Made by a program: the position numbers and the translations under genes. A stretch of 64,000 bases of DNA. It comes from Methanobrevibacter sp. (lineage in GTDB: Archaea; Methanobacteriota; Methanobacteria; Methanobacteriales; Methanobacteriaceae). Below, piece by piece: positions 44,061 through 55,329 of this stretch. Below the pieces are notes generated by a model. That model made no database searches, was not told where the DNA came from, and was given only the letters and a program-made list of their open reading frames with translations. The stretch's first letter is position 1. Each line of letters starts with the position of its first letter. The DNA lies in NCBI RefSeq assembly GCF_017409525.1, contig NZ_JAFQSO010000009.1, positions 44,086-108,085 of the forward strand, read 5' to 3'.

Positions 44061-44699
44061 TTATGCATCTCCTTCGCTTTTATTCCAGGCAAGTAAGTCT
44101 GGTCTGAATTTATCTAAGGCTACAAGAACAATGACAGTTAATACTGCTTCAATTATTCCAATGAAGAAGTGGTATAATACCATTGATGGAATACCAACAT
44201 TTGCTGGGAATGTTCCTGCGATAGCCATTTCGATAGCACATGCTAAAGCAGCAAGCACAGTAGCTAACCATGCTCCAACACCTGCTGCGGCGTATTTTCC
44301 AATTATTCCTTTAAGTCCTTTAAAGGTGTATAATCCAACGCATCCTCCTACAATCGCCATGTTTAACACGTTTGCTCCAAGAGCAGTAATTCCTCCGTCT
44401 CCGAAGATTAATGCTTGGATTAATAATACTACTGTAAATACTAAAACAGCAGCTTCCGGCGCGAGGAATACAATAGCTACAAGAGCTCCTCCAACCATGT
44501 GTCCACTTGTACCGAATGGAATTGGCATGTTCATGGACATGATTGCAAAGATACCTGCAGCGAGAACAGCTAAAAGAGGTATACGTTTTTCATCTAAGTT
44601 AGATCTAGCCCATTTCACAGAGAAGTATAATGCAACTATTAATATTACATAGTAGATTAAACATTGTGCAATAGGTATAAATCCGTCAGGTATATGCAA
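44061..44699 (-). CDS. cbiM: ECF metal transporter substrate-binding membrane subunit (CbiM/NikM)
   Basis: The 212-residue S-component. The N-terminus MHIPDGFIP is diagnostic: the amino group and His2 bind Co2+ or Ni2+. Seven or so helices follow, with MNMPIPFGTSGHMVGGAL and LLIQALIFGDGGITALGANVLNM as conserved loops. The nickel alternative (NikM) is supported by the PDGLE-type small subunit and by the promoter block shared with the nickel-sparing Elp-like operon. First gene of the operon; its leader contains several GTAATAC elements. Confidence 0.9.
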   Translation of the reverse strand: MHIPDGFIPIAQCLIYYVILIVALYFSVKWARSNLDEKRIPLLAVLAAGIFAIMSMNMPIPFGTSGHMVGGALVAIVFLAPEAAVLVFTVVLLIQALIFGDGGITALGANVLNMAIVGGCVGLYTFKGLKGIIGKYAAAGVGAWLATVLAALACAIEMAIAGTFPANVGIPSMVLYHFFIGIIEAVLTVIVLVALDKFRPDLLAWNKSEGDA

Positions 44700-44721
44700 T
44701 TAAATTCCTCCATTTCTCTTA

Positions 44722-44939
44722 AAGTAATACTTTTTTAAAATTTGCTTATAAAGAAGTATTACTTTTTTTCATTATTTTTTCTTATTTCTATTAGTATCAA
44801 GTTATCTAAGAGTTTTATTAAGTTTTATGGTTAATAAATCCTATATTGTCCTTGACATTTAATATTTTAAAAGAATAACTATATATAAATGTTATTAAAG
44901 TAATACAAATTAGTATTATTTATATATATTAGTATTACT
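44722..44939 (-). promoter_or_regulatory. GTAATAC-rich control region of the Ni/Co transporter operon
   Basis: Two elements are visible. A perfect inverted repeat, AAGTAATACTT (44722-44732) and AAGTATTACTT (44754-44764), lies just before cbiM. Farther upstream, 44872-44906 read on the minus strand is GTATTACTTTAATAACATTT followed by ATATATAGTTATTC, nearly the same block as 14632-14664 before the Elp-like operon. AGTATTACT also occurs at 44931-44939. A NikR-type repressor is the obvious candidate. The gap 44700-45223 has no gene. Confidence 0.65.
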
Positions 44940-45223
44940 CGATTTTGAAAATTGAGTTTAATTTCTTTATTTTAGTGTTATAAAAAATTGGTTAGGATGA
45001 CTATTTAATAGCATAATTGTATTTTAATATTTCAAATCTAATTTTCTGCTTTTTGAATGGTGTATCTTAAATTTAATGGCGAAATTGTAATAAAAAATCT
45101 AAAACATTGCTTGTGGATGATAATCATTCAGGATTCAATCGAAAAAGGGGAAAATGAGATTCATTAAAGTAAATGTTGCAGTGCGGATTACTGAAATAAT
45201 TAATTAATGGAATTTAACTTGGA

Positions 45224-45391
45224 TTAATCTTCGTAAATGGCGCCTACTGGACATACATCAACGCATTCTCCGCAGGAATCGCATTTATCATTGTCAATAA
45301 CAATTGTAAAGGCTTTTTTCACAATCGCTTCTTCCATACAAACATCAATACAATCTTCACAGACTCCGCATTCTTCCATATCTACCTGCAA
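45224..45391 (-). CDS. 2x[4Fe-4S] ferredoxin
   Basis: A 55-residue ferredoxin. The two cluster motifs are CGVCEDCIDVCMEEA and CDSCGECVDVCPVGA, each CxxCxxCxxxC; the first has CM in place of the usual CP. Start choice: a TTG at 45391 preceded by AAGGTGA gives MQVDMEECG; the ATG at 45379 lacks a ribosome site and would trim four residues. Probably an electron carrier for pyruvate or formylmethanofuran metabolism; the partner is unknown. Too short to appear in ordinary frame lists. Confidence 0.85.
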   Translation of the reverse strand: MQVDMEECGVCEDCIDVCMEEAIVKKAFTIVIDNDKCDSCGECVDVCPVGAIYED

Positions 45392-45552
45392 TTAATTCAC
45401 CTTTTAATTTTTTATAGATTATATCTATTTATGGTCTTAAATGTTTATATAGTTTGTTAAATAATATAATATAGTATATTTCATAGTTTTGCTTAAAATT
45501 CTTTAATAAGGGTAACCTTTATATATTATGTTAGCAAATATTAATAGTGTAT

Positions 45553-45635
<83 letters not shown>

Positions 45636-45674
45636 CTTTTTATACTTTTTGATTAATTTATAATTCCTGATTGT

Positions 45675-45747
45675 GCTTTAGTGGCTCAGCTGGTAGAGCG
45701 CCACCTTGGTAAGGTGGAAGTCGGGGGTTCGAATCCCCCCTAAAGCT
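45675..45747 (+). tRNA. tRNA-Thr (anticodon GGT)
   Basis: A 73-base tRNA. The acceptor stem GCTTTAG pairs with CTAAAGC; D-arm GCTCAGCTGGTAGAGC and T-arm GGGGGTTCGAATCCCCC are intact. The anticodon stem CCACC TTGGTAA GGTGG gives GGT, reading Thr ACC/ACT codons. CCA is not encoded. Transcribed with the preceding tRNA-Leu, 39 bp apart. Confidence 0.93.
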
Positions 45748-45854
45748 TTCAACTATTTTTTTATAATTTATCTAAAAGGGCAACTTATTATTTTAAATAC
45801 TTGAAATTATAATATTAATTAGAAATATATGAATTATTTTTGAAGGTGAAAAGA

Positions 45855-46757
45855 ATGAATTATAAAAAGTTAATGCTCGTTGGTGCGGTATCAGCATTTG
45901 TTGCTATTTTAACTTCCGTTTTAGGAGTGGCAGGTACAATTATAGGTTCAGTTATTTCATCTGTTCTTTATAATATGCTTTCTGAAGCTTTAGAAAAACC
46001 TGTATCAGAAGCCGAATTCAAACATGATTTTGAATGGGATCTTGCCTATGTGTTCCCATTGGCAGTAGTGGCTTTAATTCAATTGCTATTGATTTTCGCT
46101 TTATTATCCGAATCCGGATTTTTACCTTACACATTTGTCAATGTTTACCTTTCAATTCAGGATTTGGCAAATAATAATTTATATAGGATTTTAGGATTTG
46201 CAATGCTTATTATTAGTGCATATCCTTTAGTATTAAAACCGGAATTTGTTAAAAAAGAACATGGCATCCTGTTAGTTTTTGTTGGTTTGATCTTTTTGGC
46301 AAGGGGTTTTGTGGATATGGGAAATCCAATTACAGATATGTATGGTGGAATTTTTTCCCGTTTTGATTTGCCGATAGCTATATTGGCATTTCTAATAATT
46401 GTATTTGTCATTTTAAGAATTTTAAATTCTGCAAAAAGTTCTGAAAAAGAATTTAAAGTAACTAAGAAACATTTTACTGAAGAAGATTCCAAACCAAAAC
46501 AAGTTTATAATGCTATTCATTCAAATAAAGACAAGGCCCTTAATAATAGGTATGTACGAAATATTAGAGTAAAAAATCCAATAAAGTCAAGTCCAGATAC
46601 TCATCATGGGAGTTCAAAACCTCTCAACAATCAAAGAAGGTCAAATGTGGAATTTAAAAAGAAGGTTGTCGGAGGGAATGATTCTCCGGGATTCAATAAA
46701 TCTTCAAATAACATTCATTTCGAATCTAATGATTTGTTGGATGACTTTAAAAAATAG
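45855..46757 (+). CDS. Polytopic membrane protein with long charged C-terminal tail
   Basis: A 300-residue protein of no family I recognise. An N-terminal glycine-rich hydrophobic segment (LVGAVSAFVAILTSVLGVAG) is followed by four or five further helices to about residue 195, then a basic, Ser/Asn/Lys-rich cytoplasmic tail of some 100 residues that looks disordered. The start at 45855 has AAGGTGA upstream. Eight bases separate it from the PhoU-like regulator gene, so they may be cotranscribed. Confidence 0.55.
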   Translation: MNYKKLMLVGAVSAFVAILTSVLGVAGTIIGSVISSVLYNMLSEALEKPVSEAEFKHDFEWDLAYVFPLAVVALIQLLLIFALLSESGFLPYTFVNVYLSIQDLANNNLYRILGFAMLIISAYPLVLKPEFVKKEHGILLVFVGLIFLARGFVDMGNPITDMYGGIFSRFDLPIAILAFLIIVFVILRILNSAKSSEKEFKVTKKHFTEEDSKPKQVYNAIHSNKDKALNNRYVRNIRVKNPIKSSPDTHHGSSKPLNNQRRSNVEFKKKVVGGNDSPGFNKSSNNIHFESNDLLDDFKK

Positions 46758-46765
46758 ATGGTAAA

Positions 46766-47650
46766 ATGAGTAAAAAAGATAAAACATTAAAAGACATATT
46801 GGATTTTATTTTATATGAAAATCCTTCCACTCAAGATGAAATTGCAGAGAAATTAGGAATTTCTAGAAGGTATGTCACTCAGCTATTGCAACCTTTAGTT
46901 AAAGACGGCACAGTAAAGAGAGCTTATATGATTGATTTGAAGAGCTATGAAAAATTCACGGAATCTTTAGATGATTATTCCATCTCAAAAAATAGCACAG
47001 GCAATGTTTTATTGAATGACATGCTGGCAAACATGGCCAAACATGTTCACTCCCAGCTTGAATCTTCATTCAATGCTGTTCTTGATTATGATGAAGATTT
47101 GGCAAACAAGGCATTAGAGATGGATTTCACCACCAATAACATGGTTGAAAAAATCAGAACTTCTGTTGAAACCATTTTAAACATTAATAAACATTCTGAA
47201 TTCTCAAAATATTTGCTTTATAATGAGATTGCATATGATTTGGAACGTATTGGGGATTACTGCGGCCATATTGCGAAATTTGTAATTAATGATATTTATG
47301 AAATTGACGATAATGTCTTGAAAAAATTAAAAAAGATGTATAAGACTTCTCAAAGCATGATTCGTTTGGCAATGAAAGCGTTCATTGAAAACAGGACAGA
47401 GCTTAAAGAGGATTTAATGGAATTGGAAGATTCAATTCATATTTTACAAGCAAAATCCATTAATCTGATAGCAACTCAAATGGCTGAAAGTTCATTCGAT
47501 GAAAAGGAGCGTTCAAACTATTTCATATACCTGTTTAGAGTAATCAAGGCATTTGAAAGAATCGGAGACATTTCTGTTGAGATGATGGATGTTGCCATTG
47601 AATTTCATGAGAATATCCCGAGGCCCACCACTCCAAGGACTTTCAGATAA
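46766..47650 (+). CDS. PhoU-like protein with N-terminal winged-helix domain
   Basis: A 294-residue protein: an N-terminal helix-turn-helix ([31 protein letters not shown], residues 22-52) fused to two PhoU helical-bundle repeats with [16 protein letters not shown] near 155 and [14 protein letters not shown] near 268, the metal-binding ERxGD motifs. Such fusions probably regulate phosphate uptake genes, but no pst genes are nearby. It abuts the convergent fumarase gene with adjacent stop codons. Confidence 0.85.
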   Translation: MSKKDKTLKDILDFILYENPSTQDEIAEKLGISRRYVTQLLQPLVKDGTVKRAYMIDLKSYEKFTESLDDYSISKNSTGNVLLNDMLANMAKHVHSQLESSFNAVLDYDEDLANKALEMDFTTNNMVEKIRTSVETILNINKHSEFSKYLLYNEIAYDLERIGDYCGHIAKFVINDIYEIDDNVLKKLKKMYKTSQSMIRLAMKAFIENRTELKEDLMELEDSIHILQAKSINLIATQMAESSFDEKERSNYFIYLFRVIKAFERIGDISVEMMDVAIEFHENIPRPTTPRTFR

Positions 47651-48493
47651 TCATTCATCAAATATTCTGGTTGTGGCATGCCTGTCTGCCCAGCATTGTA
47701 TGCAAACACCAATAGGAAGTCCTGCAGTATGGGTATGTGCTTTTAAGATTTTCACATCTAATGCAGTAGTTTTGCCGCCCAGTCCCATAGGGCCGATTCC
47801 GGAGGCATTAATTTCTTTTAATATTTCTTCTTCCAATTTCGCTATTTCCGGATCAGGATTTCTTTCGCCTATCTTTCCAAGCAATGCTTTTTTACCAAGT
47901 TTTAGACATAGGTCTGATGTTCCACCTATTCCAACACCAATAACTGTTGGAGGACATGGTTTTCCTTTAGCTTTAAGGACGGATTCAACAACAAATTCCC
48001 TTATTCCTTCAATTCCTTCAGCTGGAAGGGCCATTTTTAAGGCATTATTGTTTTCTGATCCGAATCCTTTAGGCAAAATGGTAATTTCCAGATAGTCTTC
48101 ATCAATCAGTTCAATATCGATTGGAGGGATGTAATCCCCAACGTTAATGTTGGTGTTTTCACGGGTTAGGGGGTCCACAATGTTCGGCCTGATTGGAATC
48201 TCTTTTGTAGCCTTCTTTATTCCTTCTTCAATTCCTTCACGCAAATCTTCAACTTCAACATTACCCATCTTCACAAAAACAACCGGCAAACCTGTATCTT
48301 GACACATCGGAATGCCTTTTTCTTCCGCAAGTTCAATATTTTTTAAAATAGCTTCAATATTTAGTTTGGCAAGGTCGTGTTCTTCTATTTTAAGAGCATC
48401 TTCAAGTGATTTTTTCACATCATCACCTAAAACAATGACGGCTTGCTTGTAAAGTTCATAAACAGTATCTTTAATAATATCTTTGGAAATCAA
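47651..48493 (-). CDS. fumA: Fumarate hydratase class I, alpha (N-terminal) subunit
   Basis: Fe-S dependent fumarase alpha subunit, 280 residues, reversing malate to fumarate in the incomplete reductive TCA pathway. Conserved blocks: [15 protein letters not shown] near residue 63 (first cluster cysteine), [36 protein letters not shown] and [16 protein letters not shown] with a cluster cysteine. The beta subunit is not in this window. It follows the por operon in the same direction, linking pyruvate synthesis to C4 acid formation. Confidence 0.9.
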   Translation of the reverse strand: MISKDIIKDTVYELYKQAVIVLGDDVKKSLEDALKIEEHDLAKLNIEAILKNIELAEEKGIPMCQDTGLPVVFVKMGNVEVEDLREGIEEGIKKATKEIPIRPNIVDPLTRENTNINVGDYIPPIDIELIDEDYLEITILPKGFGSENNNALKMALPAEGIEGIREFVVESVLKAKGKPCPPTVIGVGIGGTSDLCLKLGKKALLGKIGERNPDPEIAKLEEEILKEINASGIGPMGLGGKTTALDVKILKAHTHTAGLPIGVCIQCWADRHATTRIFDE

Positions 48494-48542
48494 AATAAAA
48501 CCCTATAACATTTAATTAATCTTATTTTTGATTTTAAAATAT

Positions 48543-48782
48543 TTAAATTTTAATTATATGGATGGGACAAACATCTACACATTCCATACATTGTCTACAT
48601 TTGTCTTTGTTTAAGGTAATGGCTCCGCCCAATACTTCAAAGGCATTTTCGTTACATATTAAAATACATGGCGCTTCTGATGGTTGGCAATGCATACAAA
48701 ATAAAATAGGAGCGTCAACATTTGGTGTTTGTTGACAGCTTCCACAGGTTGTACATTCTGTACAATTTCCTATATTATACAT
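48543..48782 (-). CDS. porF: Polyferredoxin-like Fe-S protein, por operon (PorF-like)
   Basis: A 79-residue Fe-S protein with cysteine sets CTECTTCGSC at the N-terminus, CMHCQPSEAPCILIC in the middle and CRQCMECVDVCP at the end. In Methanothermobacter the two extra ferredoxin genes after porB are called porE and porF; this one is short and lies last, so the name is by position. Probably an electron carrier from pyruvate:ferredoxin oxidoreductase. 9 bp after porE. Confidence 0.7.
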   Translation of the reverse strand: MYNIGNCTECTTCGSCQQTPNVDAPILFCMHCQPSEAPCILICNENAFEVLGGAITLNKDKCRQCMECVDVCPIHIIKI

Positions 48783-48791
48783 AATTCTTTA

Positions 48792-49292
48792 TTATTCATC
48801 TAAAACAAGTCTAGCTCTAGCTTGACTTGTAATAACATGGACAAATCCACCTTTGCCGCTGTTAGGTTCATATAATCCGGCCATTTTGGCAAGATATTTT
48901 TCTTGATTTTTAGCTCGGATTTTCTCAGGATCAGCAACACTGATGGCTCTTTTAGTACATGCTTTTATGCATGCAGGTCCTTCTTCTCTGTCAGCACAGA
49001 GGTCACATTTTTCAGCAACTTTGGCTTGGAAAGTCATTGCACCAAATGGGCAAACCATTACGCATAATCCGCAGCCAATACATTTTTCGGTATCGACACC
49101 GTCATCGGTTATTGCATCGGTCGGACAGATTTTAATACATGGTGCACTTTCACAATGTTGACATACAATGGAATAAAAGGAAGAATCATGTTCTATTATT
49201 TTTATCCTACTCGCTTTATGGACTGATGCGCACATGTTTTCACAATTAAGGCATCCGTCACATAAATTGTTGTTTACAACAATACTTTCCAT
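48792..49292 (-). CDS. porE: Polyferredoxin-like Fe-S protein, por operon (PorE-like)
   Basis: A 166-residue Fe-S protein with four cysteine sets: CDGCLNCENMC, CQHCESAPCIKICP, CIGCGLCVMVCP and CDLCADREEGPACIKAC, the layout of HycB/DmsB-type electron carriers. It starts 10 bp downstream of porB and would move electrons between pyruvate oxidoreductase and other carriers. Name by position in the operon. Confidence 0.75.
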   Translation of the reverse strand: MESIVVNNNLCDGCLNCENMCASVHKASRIKIIEHDSSFYSIVCQHCESAPCIKICPTDAITDDGVDTEKCIGCGLCVMVCPFGAMTFQAKVAEKCDLCADREEGPACIKACTKRAISVADPEKIRAKNQEKYLAKMAGLYEPNSGKGGFVHVITSQARARLVLDE

Positions 49293-49302
49293 TGTTTTCC
49301 TC

Positions 49303-50172
49303 CTATAAACCTAGTTCTTTACACTCTGCATCGACATATTTTTGTATTTTTTCAATGTGTTCTTCATCTAAGTGTTTGAATCTTTTTTGTGGTGCTAAAT
49401 ATTCTTTAACAGGTTTTCTTTCTTCTGGTCTGTATGTAATTTCAAATTCACCATTTTCGATTTCATATAAAATCCAAGATCCAGTTTCAACAGCTAATCT
49501 ACCCATTTCGATAGTCTTTTCAGATGGATATCCCCAACCTGTAGTACATGGTTGTTGTAAGTGGATGTATGCAGGACCATCAATTGAAGCTGCTTTTTTC
49601 ACTTTGTTGACATAATCTTCAGGATATGCGATTGATGCGGTTGCTACATATGGAATTCCATGAGCGGCCATAATCATTGGCATATTCTTTTTAGGTCTGT
49701 CTTCTCCAAAGCTGGCAACACCTTTTGGGGAAGTAGTGGTACTTGCACCGTATGGTGTAGCTCCACTTCTTTGAATACCGGTATTCATGTACGCTTCATT
49801 ATCATAACATATGTAGAGCATGTTGTGTCCTCTTTCCATAGCTCCGGACAATGATTGTAAACCAATATCTACAGTACCTCCGTCACCACCAAAAGCAACA
49901 ACATTTACATCATCTTTTCCTTGAATTCTCAATGCACTTTCTACACCGGATGCCACTGCCCCGGAGTTTTCAAATGCAACATGTATAAATGGGACTTCCC
50001 ATGAGGATTCTGGGTATGGGGTGGTCATAACTTCAAGACAACCAGTAGCAGAAATAGCTACAGTGTTTTCTCCTAAAGCATTAAGAGCTAATTTTACAGC
50101 AATGGATGCTCCACAACCAGCACAGCCTCTGTGTCCCGGTGCTAATAAATCTTTATCAGGTATATCTACCAT
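49303..50172 (-). CDS. porB: Pyruvate:ferredoxin oxidoreductase, beta subunit
   Basis: The 289-residue TPP-binding subunit. The cluster cysteines are in [12 protein letters not shown] near residue 13; the thiamine motif is [22 protein letters not shown] with the following [13 protein letters not shown]. It follows porA by 2 bp. It makes pyruvate from acetyl-CoA and CO2 in methanogens, the entry to biosynthesis. Confidence 0.95.
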   Translation of the reverse strand: MVDIPDKDLLAPGHRGCAGCGASIAVKLALNALGENTVAISATGCLEVMTTPYPESSWEVPFIHVAFENSGAVASGVESALRIQGKDDVNVVAFGGDGGTVDIGLQSLSGAMERGHNMLYICYDNEAYMNTGIQRSGATPYGASTTTSPKGVASFGEDRPKKNMPMIMAAHGIPYVATASIAYPEDYVNKVKKAASIDGPAYIHLQQPCTTGWGYPSEKTIEMGRLAVETGSWILYEIENGEFEITYRPEERKPVKEYLAPQKRFKHLDEEHIEKIQKYVDAECKELGL

Positions 50173-50174
50173 AT

Positions 50175-51320
50175 CTATTCCTCCTTAAGTCCAATCCATG
50201 TGACATCTTTTTCAGGTACTTTGGTTTTTTCATAAGCTTCTATGATTGAATCTGGGGTAATGTCTCTTCCACCCAAACCTGCGATAAATCCATAAATTTC
50301 CTTATCGATTTTTACTTTCATGTCAGCATATAATGCTCCACCAATTCCAAATGAGAAGTTTTTATCAATAACAGCTATTTTTTCACAATTTGCCACTGCT
50401 TCGTTAATTGCTTCAACAGGGAATGGTCTGTAAGCTCTAATTTTAAGTAAACCTACTTTTTCACCTTTTTCTCTTAATTGGTCTACTATTACTCTAATAG
50501 TACTGCAAAGTGATCCCATTGCAACAAATATTATTTCCGCATCTTCAGTTTTGTATGCATCCACAAGACCATATTTTCTTCCGAATATTTCCGCGAATTC
50601 ATCACAAGTTTCTTGGATTACGTCAAGTGAGTTGTCCATAGCAACTTGCATTGCGTATCTTGCTTCAGTATAATAATCTGGGTCTGCAAAGTTACCGATT
50701 GACATTGGCTCTTTTGGATCAAGGAATGCATGTTCCGGAACATATGGAGGTAAGAACTTGTCTACACTTTCTTGATCTGGAATTTCTACAGGTTCAACAG
50801 TGTGTGTTAAAATAAATCCATCTAAACATACCATTGACGGAAGTAAAACATTAGGATTTTCTGAAATTTTGTAAGCCATTAAAGTTGTGTCCAATGCTTC
50901 TTGAGCATTTTCGACATAAATTTGCAACCAACCTGCATCTCTTTGCGCAATTGAGTCTTGTTGGTCATTCCAAATATTTAATGGTGCAGAAATTGCCCTA
51001 TTTGCATCCGCTAAAACGAATGGGGTTCTCATACCTGCTGCAGCATATAAAATTTCATGCATTAACATTAATCCTTGTGAAGATGTTGCTGTAAATACTC
51101 TTACTCCAGCACCACTAGCTCCAACAGCAGCACTTATTGCACTGTGTTCTGATTCTACTTTAACATATTTAGCATCAATTTTTTCATCAGCAACATATTG
51201 TGCTAAGTATTCTGAAATTGTAGTTTGCGGAGTAATTGGATAAACAGGAATAACTTGTGGTTTTGCTAATCTAACAGCTTCTGCAACTGCTTTATTTGAG
51301 GTCATTACTTCTTTTACCAT
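50175..51320 (-). CDS. porA: Pyruvate:ferredoxin oxidoreductase, alpha subunit
   Basis: A 381-residue subunit with the pyrimidine-binding domain ([61 protein letters not shown]) and a C-terminal transketolase-like domain with [17 protein letters not shown]. Operon order C-D-A-B is standard for archaeal four-subunit Por. 13 bp downstream of porD. Confidence 0.95.
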   Translation of the reverse strand: MVKEVMTSNKAVAEAVRLAKPQVIPVYPITPQTTISEYLAQYVADEKIDAKYVKVESEHSAISAAVGASGAGVRVFTATSSQGLMLMHEILYAAAGMRTPFVLADANRAISAPLNIWNDQQDSIAQRDAGWLQIYVENAQEALDTTLMAYKISENPNVLLPSMVCLDGFILTHTVEPVEIPDQESVDKFLPPYVPEHAFLDPKEPMSIGNFADPDYYTEARYAMQVAMDNSLDVIQETCDEFAEIFGRKYGLVDAYKTEDAEIIFVAMGSLCSTIRVIVDQLREKGEKVGLLKIRAYRPFPVEAINEAVANCEKIAVIDKNFSFGIGGALYADMKVKIDKEIYGFIAGLGGRDITPDSIIEAYEKTKVPEKDVTWIGLKEE

Positions 51321-51333
51321 TTCATCACTCTCT

Positions 51334-51588
51334 CTATTCTTTTACCATTTCGATTGCATCTGAAGGGCATTCGTGTGCACAAATTCCGCATCCTTTACAG
51401 TAATCGTAATCGATATCATGTTGTTTGTTTACACTGGCATCTGGACAGAATAAAATGCAGTTGTCACAATCAATACATTTTTCCTTATCTAATACAGGTT
51501 TAAATGTTCTCCAGCTTCCAGTTTTATTATTTCTACTATTACCTGGGTTTTTAATTACACATCCTATAGTTACCATCATAACCACCAT
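51334..51588 (-). CDS. porD: Pyruvate:ferredoxin oxidoreductase, delta (ferredoxin) subunit
   Basis: An 84-residue subunit with two 4Fe-4S motifs: [13 protein letters not shown] and [16 protein letters not shown]. The N-terminal [21 protein letters not shown] is typical of PorD. It follows porC directly (no gap). Confidence 0.92.
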   Translation of the reverse strand: MVVMMVTIGCVIKNPGNSRNNKTGSWRTFKPVLDKEKCIDCDNCILFCPDASVNKQHDIDYDYCKGCGICAHECPSDAIEMVKE

Positions 51589-52110
51589 TTATCCCATATC
51601 ATAAGCTTTTTTAGTAGCTTCTACATTTAGCTCTCCAACTTTTCCAGGGAATGTTTCTTTAATCACTTCAAGAAGTGAATCAATTGTCACTGCTTGGGTT
51701 TTCTTAGCAAAATATCCTAAAATAATAGTATTCACGATGTTACGGCCTAACATGTCTAATGCAATTCCTGTTGCGTCAATACTGTAGACTTCATGTTCTC
51801 CACTGCCTTCAAATTCAGTAGTGTTTATGGTTACTTCAGTATTGTCTTTAATTCCAGAAAATACATCTACCACATTTAATAATCCATCGTCTAAAACAAG
51901 TACATAATCTGGATTATATACTTGGTATCTTAAATCAATTGGCTTATCATCAATTCTTGTGAAAGCCATAACTGGAGCTCCTCTACGTTCAACTCCAAAG
52001 AATGGAAAAGCTTGGGAGTAGTTACCATCTTTAAATGCTGCTTTAGCTAAAATTTCAGCAGCTGTTACGGCTCCTTGTCCGCCTCTTCCATGAAAACGAA
52101 TTTCAATCAT
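51589..52110 (-). CDS. porC: Pyruvate:ferredoxin oxidoreductase, gamma subunit
   Basis: The 173-residue gamma subunit and first gene of the por operon. [23 protein letters not shown] at the N-terminus and [20 protein letters not shown] are diagnostic of the family. A GGAGG-type site precedes the ATG. The 52111-52380 gap contains the divergent promoters with TATA elements but no gene. Confidence 0.94.
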
Positions 52111-52380
52111 TAATTTTCCTCCATATATTTATCATGTATAATCATTATAAATTCCAAAATATATAAATCTTATGTTTATTTCTAATTATTTAAGAAATTT
52201 GTTTAAATTATTTTATTTAAGTGGATTGTTTTTTGTTAATTTTTTCAATAAAGCCTTATTGTTACTTCATATTAATTAATATGGCTTGTAATAAGTTTTT
52301 TTAAACAAATTTTTTCTAAAAGATTTAATATAACTTAATTCATATAATAATTTAATAGTGACTTTAATTGAATGGTTATT

Positions 52381-53982
52381 ATGAACGTTTTGATTATTAC
52401 TGGCAACTTAGCATATCCTTTAATTAAGGAAGTAGTTTCTGATTCGAAAGATAACATTATTGTACATGTGGCTGAAACTCAAGTAGCGGCATTTTTAACT
52501 CCTAGACAAATTATTAAAGAAGTTAAAACTCATTTTAATGATAAATTGGATGAAATAGATTTGATTTTGGTCCCAGGATTAATTAAAAAAGGCACTAGGG
52601 AAATTACTAAGGAGTTGGGAATTCCAACATTTAAAGGATCAACGGACGGCGCTGATCTCGCAATGGTTCTAAATTTAATAGGCAACATTACTTTATCTGA
52701 GGATAAACCTGCTGATAAATTAATTGAAGAGGAAAAGAGAAAAGAAGCAATCAAATTCATTGAAGAGTTTGAAAACGATGAGGAAAATATTGAAGAACTT
52801 CTCAAAAAACCAAATAATATCTTAATAAGAAACCTCCCTGTCGGTGAGGATTTCCCGATGAGGGTGCTTTCTGAAATTGCAAACGCCCCATTCTTATCAA
52901 AAGAAGCTTTAATTAACAAATGCCAGTATTTTGTTGATTCTGGAGCAGACATGATAGATATCGGTATGGCTGCAGGTGAAGATTTTTCAGACAAAATCCC
53001 AGAATTAATTGAAACTTTAAGGCCAATCGTTGGGGATAGGCCATTAAGCATAGATACTTTAAATGCAAATGAGATTAAAGTTGCTGCAGAGAATGGAATC
53101 GATTTTGTTTTAAGTCTTGATTTGGGAAATAACGGTGAAGTTCAAGACATTCTAAAGGAGAAAAACATCCCTGCCGTGTTGCTTCCAACTAATTTTTCTG
53201 AAGGTATCTCACCAAAAACCCCTTCTGAACGAGTGGAATCGATGCATCAATTGATTAAGGATACTGAGGGTCTAAAGTATGTTGCGGATTTGATTTTAGA
53301 TCCGGTTAACAGTTCAAGTATTGTTGAATCAATCATTGCATGCCATGATTTTCATAAGGTAAATCCTGCTCCGATGTTTTTTGGCGTTGGAAATGTAACT
53401 GAATTAATGGATGCTGATTCTGGTGGTGTTAATGTACTTTTGGCAGGAATTGGTATGGAACTGGGCGTTAGCATATTGTTCACTCCTGAAGAAAGTGGAA
53501 AAACAAGGGGTAGTGTTTATGAGTTGTCCACTGCATCTAAAATGATGTTTTTAGCAAAACACAGAAAATCAATACCAAAAGATTTGGGAATTAATTTAGT
53601 TGCTTTTAAAGACAAACATAAAAGAAACGATGTTATTTTAAATGAAAGGGATGGAATTGAAGAAACAAGACTTCAGGAACCTCTAAAATTTGTAAGGGAT
53701 AAAGCGGGTAGTTTTAAAATTAGCGTTGATTATGGAACTACTGTAAAAGATAGTAAGATTATAGCAACTCATTTTATTAAAAATAAGCCTGATTTAGTAA
53801 TAATAGGTCAGACAGCTAAAGAAGTATATGAAGAAATCATAACAAAAAAATTAGTTTCAAGAATGGAACACGCAGCTTATTTGGGATCAGAACTTCAAAA
53901 AGCAGAAATAGCCATGATTACTGGAAAAGAATATGTTCAGGATTTTGATTTATTCAAAAATCCTGATGAGTTTAAAAATTAG
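52381..53982 (+). CDS. Dihydropteroate synthase-like protein (methanopterin pathway)
   Basis: A 533-residue archaeal protein with a dihydropteroate-synthase-like TIM barrel in its middle ([18 protein letters not shown] near residue 183, [14 protein letters not shown] near 220, [11 protein letters not shown]), preceded by an N-terminal domain with [19 protein letters not shown] and followed by a C-terminal region. In methanogens this family is thought to join the pterin to the ribofuranosyl-aminobenzene unit of tetrahydromethanopterin. An ATG at 52372 lies three codons further upstream and cannot be excluded. Confidence 0.8.
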   Translation: MNVLIITGNLAYPLIKEVVSDSKDNIIVHVAETQVAAFLTPRQIIKEVKTHFNDKLDEIDLILVPGLIKKGTREITKELGIPTFKGSTDGADLAMVLNLIGNITLSEDKPADKLIEEEKRKEAIKFIEEFENDEENIEELLKKPNNILIRNLPVGEDFPMRVLSEIANAPFLSKEALINKCQYFVDSGADMIDIGMAAGEDFSDKIPELIETLRPIVGDRPLSIDTLNANEIKVAAENGIDFVLSLDLGNNGEVQDILKEKNIPAVLLPTNFSEGISPKTPSERVESMHQLIKDTEGLKYVADLILDPVNSSSIVESIIACHDFHKVNPAPMFFGVGNVTELMDADSGGVNVLLAGIGMELGVSILFTPEESGKTRGSVYELSTASKMMFLAKHRKSIPKDLGINLVAFKDKHKRNDVILNERDGIEETRLQEPLKFVRDKAGSFKISVDYGTTVKDSKIIATHFIKNKPDLVIIGQTAKEVYEEIITKKLVSRMEHAAYLGSELQKAEIAMITGKEYVQDFDLFKNPDEFKN

Positions 53983-53984
53983 TT

Positions 53985-54341
53985 TTAATCAAAATCGGCT
54001 GAATTAGGTGTGTCTTCGGATTGTCCTGCGTTAGGTTGGTTTCCTCCGCTGGATTGTCCTCCTCCTGAAGAACTTGAGGAACCTTGTCCACCGCTTCCAC
54101 TGCCAGTGTTACTGCTACCACTTCCAGTTGAACCTGATGAACTGGATCCAGAATCACTATTTGGACTTGTTGATGCCGTATCATTATTTAAGTCAGTATC
54201 ATCTGTGGTTGTTGTATTGTTCACGACTGTGGTATTGTCATTTGCCAATTTAAATCCAGTTCCAGTAATTATTAGACAGACAAGTGCTGCTAATACAATA
54301 AGAATTAATAATACTAGGATAATTGCATTATCTTTTTCCAT
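53985..54341 (-). CDS. Membrane-anchored Ser/Gly-rich low-complexity protein
   Basis: A 118-residue protein with an N-terminal helix (AIILVLLILIVLAALVCLIITG) and an exposed tail made of Thr/Asn then Ser/Gly runs, ending in acidic residues. The tail is low-complexity and probably disordered or glycosylated at the surface. AGGAGG lies upstream of the ATG at 54341. Function unknown. It is divergent from the MoxR ATPase gene. Confidence 0.6.
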   Translation of the reverse strand: MEKDNAIILVLLILIVLAALVCLIITGTGFKLANDNTTVVNNTTTTDDTDLNNDTASTSPNSDSGSSSSGSTGSGSSNTGSGSGGQGSSSSSGGGQSSGGNQPNAGQSEDTPNSADFD

Positions 54342-54458
54342 ATTACTTAACCTCCTTGAATAATTAATAATAATATATTAATTGTATAACAATATATACT
54401 TAATTAGATAAAATTTATATAAATTTATAATCAATCATATTTTAATAATCAAATTTTT

Positions 54459-55328
54459 ATGGAAGGTTGTATTTTGCAAACAGAAAATATTACTATTAAA
54501 GATATTGATAAGTTACTTTTAAATGCAGAATATGTTTCAAATAATGAAATATCCACCACTGTATATTTATCTTTGCTTCTTGGAAGGCCAATGCTTATAG
54601 AAGGTCCTCCTGGCGTTGGAAAAACAGAACTTGCAAAAGTGATTGCCGAATCGTTTGAAAGGGATTTCTTTAGGATTCAATGTTATGAGGGAATTACATT
54701 CGAACAAATCGTTGGAGAATGGAATTATCAAAAGCAATTGCTGCATCTTGAAGCTGCCAGAAATGACCTAAACACTGAAGAAAAAATATTTGATGAGCAA
54801 TACTTTATTCAAAGACCTTTGCTTAAAGCGTTTTTAAATGAGAATGATTCCGTATTGTTGATAGATGAGATTGATAAGGCGGATGAGGAAGTGGAAAGTT
54901 TTTTACTTCAGGCATTGGGAGAAAAAGAAATCACCATTAATGATTTGGGGACTTTCTATCTTCAAAATGATTTAATTGTTATTTTGACTTCAAATTCACA
55001 AAGGTCACTTCTTGATGAAACCAAAGACAGATGTTTGTTTTTATATATTCCTTACCCAAGTGTTGAAAGGGAAATCGAAATTGTCAAATCAAAAATCCCT
55101 GAAGCCGATGATGAGATCGTGTCCAAAGTTGTTAAATTGGTTCACAACATACGTAATCTTAACTTAATGAAAAAGCCTTCTGTAAGAGGTACTGTTGACT
55201 GGGTCAAATCAGTTTCTAATTTGGGAACTAAAAACATCGATGAATCTTTAGAAAGCAGCATTGGTGTTGCTATCAAAACTGAAAGCGATAAAAAAAGAGT
55301 TATTAAAGATATTTTGAATAAACGATAA
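54459..55328 (+). CDS. MoxR-family AAA ATPase
   Basis: A 289-residue AAA+ chaperone-like ATPase: Walker [14 protein letters not shown] near residue 49, Walker [12 protein letters not shown] near 128, sensor-1 [11 protein letters not shown] near 178 and the C-terminal lid with [11 protein letters not shown]. Paired with the VWA-domain gene that starts 1 bp later, the classic MoxR-VWA metal-insertion or assembly pair (CoxD/CoxE-like). The target enzyme is not in the window. An alternative start is a TTG at 54474. Confidence 0.88.
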   Translation: MEGCILQTENITIKDIDKLLLNAEYVSNNEISTTVYLSLLLGRPMLIEGPPGVGKTELAKVIAESFERDFFRIQCYEGITFEQIVGEWNYQKQLLHLEAARNDLNTEEKIFDEQYFIQRPLLKAFLNENDSVLLIDEIDKADEEVESFLLQALGEKEITINDLGTFYLQNDLIVILTSNSQRSLLDETKDRCLFLYIPYPSVEREIEIVKSKIPEADDEIVSKVVKLVHNIRNLNLMKKPSVRGTVDWVKSVSNLGTKNIDESLESSIGVAIKTESDKKRVIKDILNKR

Positions 55329-55329
55329 G

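Noticed and set aside
44722..44764. Cobalamin riboswitch before the Ni/Co transporter
   Set aside because: No B12-box-like sequence or extended helix set was seen. The visible signals are short DNA palindromes typical of protein operators.
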